The position numbers and the translations under genes are program-made. DNA of 64,000 nucleotides from Steinernema hermaphroditum (Eukaryota > Nematoda > Chromadorea > Rhabditida > Steinernematidae): assembly GCA_030435675.1 (NCBI GenBank), contig CM059622.1:2046001-2110000 (forward strand), written 5' to 3'. Every line of letters starts with the position of its first letter. Positions within the stretch are counted from its first letter, which is position 1. Positions 58,906 through 64,000 of this stretch are shown in pieces. Under the pieces are notes generated by a model, which was not told where the DNA came from, searched no databases, and worked only from the letters and a program-made list of their open reading frames with translations.

Positions 58906-59796
58906 TCATAGGCAGTGAGGGGGCATCGTAAAAAACCGCGATATGTTTCGACTTCCAATATCGACAGCGACATAGCTGGAAGTACGGCCATCTAAATGCA
59001 GTCCGTAGTAATCTCCCGGCTCTCCTATATCCTTGACGAATAGATTCTTCTCGATCTTCTTCTTACTATATCTGCCGTGCGAAACAACACTAAAATAAAA
59101 ATTCTCGTTGGTTACCCACCTCTCCACGCAGGCTTTGATAATCGCAAACTTCAACTTTCTGCTGCACCGTACATCGCAATCTTCGAGACTATCCATAGCG
59201 ATGAGCTTGAGGAGAAATTCTTCGTCCTCAGGTCTCTCCACTTCTTTCAACCTCAATATGCGAATAGCAGTTTGTCGTGAAAAGAAATAATGAGTGTGTT
59301 TGTTGAGGAATGGGAAGTATGAAAAAGTTAAGGGTACGTCAGCAAGGAGGTTTAAGACGACCGCGTACTCTTCCACATTGATGAAGTCGGGATTGCGTAC
59401 AGAAAAGCCACCTCCATAAATATTTGAGCGGTAGCACTTGAAAACCTTGTGCAATTCTGCTGTTGAAATGAACCAGTCGTCTTCATCGTAATAATCTTCA
59501 TGGTCAGACGTTAGCTGGAGGTTCCTCATCCGCGCGAATCGGCGGTCGCAAGCGCGTACCTCATCCCACGTGTAGCTTACGAACATTACACGTTGTTCAT
59601 CGAAGCATCTGAACCATACAGTCCACCCGTCAGGTCTCTTCATTAAATAAACATCCATGCACCTCCTATTCTCTCTGTGCGACTGTAGAGTGCGCTCCCA
59701 TGTGGCATTTCTGAAGCTGTCGGCAAAAGTACGGAGTGTGCGGTCCTTAAGGGTTTCGGCGAGGCGGTCGATGAACGCTACTGGCACGGTTTCCAT
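58906..59796 (-). CDS. Single-exon protein, possible F-box-like N-terminus (296 aa)
   Basis: One uninterrupted frame of 296 codons in a genome where most genes are split. Residues 4-20 (VPVAFIDRLAETLKDRT) resemble the start of a nematode F-box (VP..F...L...L), and the remainder, with many aromatic residues (YDEDDWFIS, VTNENFYFSV), could be a substrate-binding region as in nematode F-box families. That is an inference from pattern only. A TATTTAAAGG box at 59827-59836 lies 31 bp upstream. It is convergent with the 57898 gene. Confidence 0.7.
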   Translation of the reverse strand: METVPVAFIDRLAETLKDRTLRTFADSFRNATWERTLQSHRENRRCMDVYLMKRPDGWTVWFRCFDEQRVMFVSYTWDEVRACDRRFARMRNLQLTSDHEDYYDEDDWFISTAELHKVFKCYRSNIYGGGFSVRNPDFINVEEYAVVLNLLADVPLTFSYFPFLNKHTHYFFSRQTAIRILRLKEVERPEDEEFLLKLIAMDSLEDCDVRCSRKLKFAIIKACVERWVTNENFYFSVVSHGRYSKKKIEKNLFVKDIGEPGDYYGLHLDGRTSSYVAVDIGSRNISRFFTMPPHCL

Positions 59797-59826
59797 CGTT
59801 GTTTGCGTGTGGGCGTTAACGTCAAG

Positions 59827-59836
59827 CCTTTAAATA
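59827..59836 (-). promoter_or_regulatory. TATA-like box of the 58906 gene
   Basis: TATTTAAAGG on the minus strand, 31 bp before the ATG at 59796. Confidence 0.4.
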
Positions 59837-61179
59837 GGAGTGCTTCATAGCGATGATGTAAATGCGATGCAGGACTCACACCTGTTAAGCCATCATCATG
59901 CAAAGCTACGCGATCCAACCAAGAATATACCTTAGGCCAGCCCCAACAAGATTCCTTTTCCACAGCTCACTATCACGCTCGATCTGTACATTAGAGATGC
60001 ACCCGGTTCTGTTTTTTTTCCCGTTGCGGTGCATAGAACATTTCCAATCACGGACGCGACTGACTGTACCTATTGTAAAAGAAAAAATCGAAATGTCGCT
60101 GACAGGGATCGAACGCGCATCACAGTCAGATAGCCTACCAAGTAAGCCAAACGCACATAAACGCTGCCTCTCGTCGCTCATGATGATATAGAAGTGCCGC
60201 TCAAGAATAGATTTCAGAAAGCGCATTTCTCGCATTTTTGCAGCTCCCACCAATTTTGAAGTTCAAAAGTTTTCGATTGAGCTAGCTTAGGCTAGTTGAA
60301 GGAATTCAGATTAAGGATTGAGGAAAATTCTCAATTCAACATGGTTTCATGAAACCTGAATTGAGGCGAAAAAAAAACTCGCAAGGGAACCACCCCAAGT
60401 GATAGTTGCAAATCGAGATAAATTCTGGTGTAACGGATAAAGCAGATCTTTGAAAGAGCGCAAAGACTGGTCTTTGCTTGTCATCAAATGCAACTTCAAA
60501 AAACTCTTTGCTGGGATCGGAACTGCGAACCCAAATTTGAAACTGAAAACAGCTTCACCACAAAAGTGAAATTTCCGTTAGCGTTTCCAATTTCTGCAAA
60601 GGGTTGCAAAGCAAGGACCACTGCCGATAAACACAGTTTTAGTGAAAATAAAGAAAATGAAAAATTGAATTGCCAGAGCCGCAGAGGAGGTCGAACCCAA
60701 GACCGTAAACTGGCAGAGAAGAGCACTACCCCTCGACCTCGCAGTCATGTCAGTTAAAGGCAATTTCATTGTACTAGTCGCGACTATCGTGATTTTTTGA
60801 TTTCAATATCTCCTGAATTCATTTGTATCGCGTGCTTTCGTCGGTTTTTGGATCGATTTTTGACTGCATCAGGTGACTTTAAAGGTACCCAGTCAATGCC
60901 TCACTTCTCCCTCGATCTATGACCCAGTTCTTCCCCGATTCATTCCTCGTCCTATGCTTCATTTTATTTGACGCTGCCCATACCGATCCTTGACTGGATT
61001 AGGTGCAGGATCTAGCACAACGATGATTACGCTTAAATTTTGTTGTCTGCGCGTTGTATCCTATTTTGCGGTCAAAAATGTAAGAGCAGCAAGTTGGCTT
61101 AGGAGGAAAGCCGATTGGCCGGATGGTCCCGCCACGAACACCCTGAGGGCAGCAGGATTCACTGGGCAGCAGAACTCCC

Positions 61180-61890
61180 TACCACACCGGTCATGGATAA
61201 AAAAAGTTTTATAAATCTTCTGAAAATTTGTGTCCCGTGTTTTCGGGGCCAGTGAAAACGATAGTGAAGTCGGTTTCCCCAAAGATCCAGTAGTTTCCAA
61301 GAAACAGGCCTTAGGATTCAAAATGTGTTTTACCATCGGTCCCGACACGGTTTGTCCGGCGGGGTGCGATTTGCGCAACGTTTTCATCCTTTTTTCCCTA
61401 AATCCATGACCTGCATATCAGCGCTTGGCAGCATTTTGTTCAGCAGCTTCTGGCGCGTCGAATAAGCCCAGGCTCGCCTAGATTGGATAAGTGCGTGGAA
61501 AATGCGGGAACTACGGTCGTGTCCGTCATGGAATTCGTGTCGGGACCGGCAGACGGAGAATTAGACAGTAAAGTTCATTCTGGATCCTAAGGCTTATTTC
61601 ATGAAAACTACGACGTTTTCCCGGAAACTGATTTCAGCATGATGTTGAGCAATCTTTAAAACAAGGGACAGAAAGGTTTTCGGAACAAACGGCGAATTCT
61701 GCCTTGCGCTGGACAGCAAATTTGCACGACGTTTTTTTTTTGTCTATTTTTTGTTGTTTCTCGGAAGCAACTGGGTCTTTTGGGAAACCGACTTCACCGT
61801 CGTGCTCAGCGACCCTGAAAACAGGGAAGCAGGGAAGCAGGGAAGCATTTTCAGAAGATTTATAAAACTTTTTTGATCCATGACCGGGTC
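61180..61890. repeat. Inverted repeat, arms about 125 bp
   Basis: 61182-61310 (GGTCATGGATAAAAAAAGTT, then TGAAGTCGGTTTCCCCAAAG) is matched in reverse complement at about 61755-61890 (AAACTTTTTTGATCCATGAC). The right arm contains three copies of AGGGAAGCAGGGAAGC-type sequence. The interior has no coding signal. Confidence 0.65.
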
Positions 61891-62189
61891 CCTTTAATTA
61901 CGAGTTGAGGCCGATTGGTCCGCGTTGATGGCATTTCGAAGTCGACGGTCGACATTTCCAGTCGACGAAATCTCTCAGCGAGTCATCAGATAACGATGTC
62001 GGTCACGCCGAATTTGCTAGGAGAAGGGAGCGCCGGATAGTCAGAGTTGAAAATAGACTACTTTAATATTCGGTACCTGGACACTTGCGCCACCGACATT
62101 TGCGCCACTTTTCTGGTCTCACCACAGAGAGCACAGAAACATGTTATATTCAGATTTCTAGGCGGACTGAGGTTCCAGCCAGCGAAGCG

Positions 62190-62380
62190 AGCCTTATATT
62201 CGAGCTTATGTCCTAGACCAAGGCTTGGCTTAAGAACATGCCTAGATATTTAACGCGAGCCCAAAGGGCGAGCCCTGTTGTTATGGTGGCTTCGGCAAAC
62301 CCCGGCTTGGCTTAGGCTTGGCAATAAGAGTATGTCTGTTGATTTAATGCGAGCCCGAAGGGCGAGCCCCGTAGACTTGA
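62190..62380. repeat. Two-copy tandem repeat
   Basis: GCTTGGCTTA...GCCTAGATATTTAACGCGAG and GCCCAAAGGGCGAGCCC recur about 100 bp on as TTGATTTAATGCGAG and GCCCGAAGGGCGAGCCC. Confidence 0.55.
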
Positions 62381-62544
62381 CAGTTTTGCGGATATCCCAG
62401 TTGTTGTGACGGTTAGAAAAAAAAGTGACACCGGGCGGTTCCGAACCCGCGACCTTGTGCACGCTGATTGATTCTGCGCCCTAACAAGGGAAGGGTCAAT
62501 CATGCAACTCTAAGATCGACGCGAGACTAGTGGCAAGCAATAGG

Positions 62545-62800
62545 TGAGTGTATTAAACGTGCAAAATACTAAGTGCTCTCGCTCAGACACGAGCAAGAAA
62601 AAAAGGTTCAAAGTTATGGGCACCGGGGTATATGCCACGAAACTGCTGTTGTGCCAGCTTTGGGGACAAAGCTGGGCTTTCGAGAGGACCCGAGTTCGGA
62701 CGAATCAACGGTGCCTTCCCCCTTCCCAAGGGGCTTCCGTGTGGTGTACTCTGAGTGGTGTAGCGGTCAATACGATTCAGAGCTGTGCTTTATTGTGGAA
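62545..62800 (+). repeat. SINE-like repeat related to 16141-16330
   Basis: Shares GCAAAATACTA, GAGCAAGAAAAAAAGGTTCA and TTATGG.CACCG.GGTA with the 16.1 kb copy. A tRNA-like GAGTGGTGTAGCGGTCAATA follows at 62753. Confidence 0.4.
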
Positions 62801-64000
62801 TATAGCAGATTATGAAAGGGGGTAGTTGGGATTCAGTGGGGAATGATCAGAAGAGAGAGCAAGCAGAATTCGACCTCACGGTCTCGCACCTTGACGCGGA
62901 CTGCCGCCCGCCGGAAAACCGGTCTTGGGGCATGTACAGGGTGGCGAACCTAAGGTCCGCCTCCCTGACACACCCCCTCTCGACTGTGGCGAGCGCCGTC
63001 GAGCCGGCGAATCGTGATGGACATTGGGCCGAGTAAGGTAGTCATTGAAGCAGCGCTCCTCCGGTGACTAAACAGCTTTCCAGTAGTTAGACGGCCTTGG
63101 TTTCGTAGCATTTCGGAAGATGACGATAGAAAATGGTGAGGGGATTCGGTGAAAAATCCGGTGTAATGTTCGAGCGCTTGGGTAGGGTCTTCGGTGTGAC
63201 TGTCGTCGAGTTGGACTGCTGTTGCGAATCGAGGTGTGGACACAGATTTTCCGACGTTTGGTATCGCCGAATACCTGCTGACTGTGAGGTCGTATTTGAT
63301 ACAAATTGTTAAAGGGGAAAGGTCGAAGAATGAGAGTTCGTGTATGTGGGTTCAGGAGTGGGGTTGGAGTATCGAAGCTGGGGGAACATGTAATGAGAAG
63401 GCGGAAGAAGTTAAGAATGACTAACGGAAGAAATGCAACAGTAGGTGAACGACAAAAAAGGTTGATTTCGGACGTTTGGGAAATGGCGACAGAGAAGTGA
63501 AGTAAAGGAAAGTATTTCGGCATTGAGGTCTCTGGCACAGTTCCGTGGACAACCATCACTCTACTGACAGCGTCGGTTCTTCTCCTCCTTTTCCTCGTTT
63601 GTCGTTGTCGTTGAGTTTCGGTCTGCGAACTGCTCGTCTGTTGCACTTGTTGACTAAAGAGTCGTCTTGTTGTTACTCCTTCCACATCTGGATCGCATTT
63701 GGGGCGTCGTCCGAAAAGGATAGGCTTGCGCCTTCGTGCAGCTCCCTCCATCTCCGGTTTTTGTTGTTTTTTTGTCTCGGTTCGATGTCGGTCGACCTGC
63801 CTAAACCACTTGTGTTAAAAGCCCGCGCCTGAGCTTCTGCTCCTGCGCGGCGCGTTTTGGTGGACTGAACTGCGGTGCCCAGGATCCAGGCGGTGAGAAC
63901 AAAACTTCCCTGTCCACTTGATGGTAAGCGGCTCTTTCCAGTGATACACCTCTCGCTCTCTCCCAACTTTGGCGAAGAATTCTTGTCGCTGTTGCTCGTG

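Larger units (their letters stand above)
59837..64000. other. Repeat-rich region without supported genes
   Basis: Contains tRNA-like B boxes on the minus strand at about 60095-60155, 60681-60753 and 62425-62500, the inverted repeat at 61180-61890, the tandem repeat at 62190-62380 and a SINE-like copy at 62545-62800. A 227-codon minus-strand frame (63751..63068) has no recognisable motif, start context or introns. Confidence 0.35.

Noticed and set aside
63068..63751. 227-codon minus-strand frame
   Set aside because: Arg/Ser/Pro-rich with no domain, and no promoter or splice support. Left open rather than called.
1..64000. CRISPR arrays, bacterial operons or prophage
   Set aside because: Pervasive short spliceosomal introns and eukaryotic tRNA/transposon types exclude a prokaryotic source. 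The regular arrays seen are short tandem or fold-back repeats without spacers.

Overview
The window looks like nuclear DNA from a chromadorean nematode; I cannot name the species. The evidence is: many 40-50 bp introns with TTTCAG or TTTTAG acceptors; several start codons lying a few bases after such an acceptor with no coding exon before it, as expected for spliced-leader trans-splicing; a nematode-type nuclear hormone receptor; and small secreted protein families. All exon models below were joined by hand from splice signals and reading-frame phase. None was checked against transcripts.

Layout. 1-5 kb, minus strand: the start of a secreted protein running off the left edge, a nuclear-looking acidic protein (658-2079) and a coiled-coil protein with a frame break (3687-4432). 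5-8 kb: fold-back and tandem repeats. 8.0-15 kb: a tRNA-Asp, a nuclear receptor (8699-10754) with a small inverted-repeat element in its last intron, a decayed Tc1/mariner copy, and a complete PIF/Harbinger element (11749-14745) whose paralogous empty site is at 7.9 kb. 15-25.3 kb: a second coiled-coil paralogue, a secreted acidic protein, three members of one secreted family (18155-18867, 19854-20577, 23737-25278) and a secreted His/Cys-rich protein (21300-22189). One tRNA-Asp lies inside an intron of the third family member.

25.9-38.2 kb holds housekeeping and signalling genes: a 19-exon terminal uridylyltransferase with an inactive first nucleotidyltransferase unit and an intact second one, an FCP1-type RNA polymerase II CTD phosphatase, a small basic protein, and a compact protein with two Ras-association-like domains. 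38.2-52.9 kb is gene-poor, with tRNA-Asp copies, mariner remnants and a 1.9 kb long-inverted-repeat element. 52.9-59.8 kb holds a type I membrane protein, a WDR12/YTM1 ribosome-biogenesis protein, a small gene with a duplicated exon, and a single-exon protein. 59.8-64 kb is repeats and tRNA-like relics with no gene I can support.

The genes do not form one pathway. The most distinctive features are the two lineage-restricted families (three-exon secreted proteins, and coiled-coil proteins ending HFVVM), the datable Harbinger insertion, and five identical tRNA-Asp genes on unrelated flanks.
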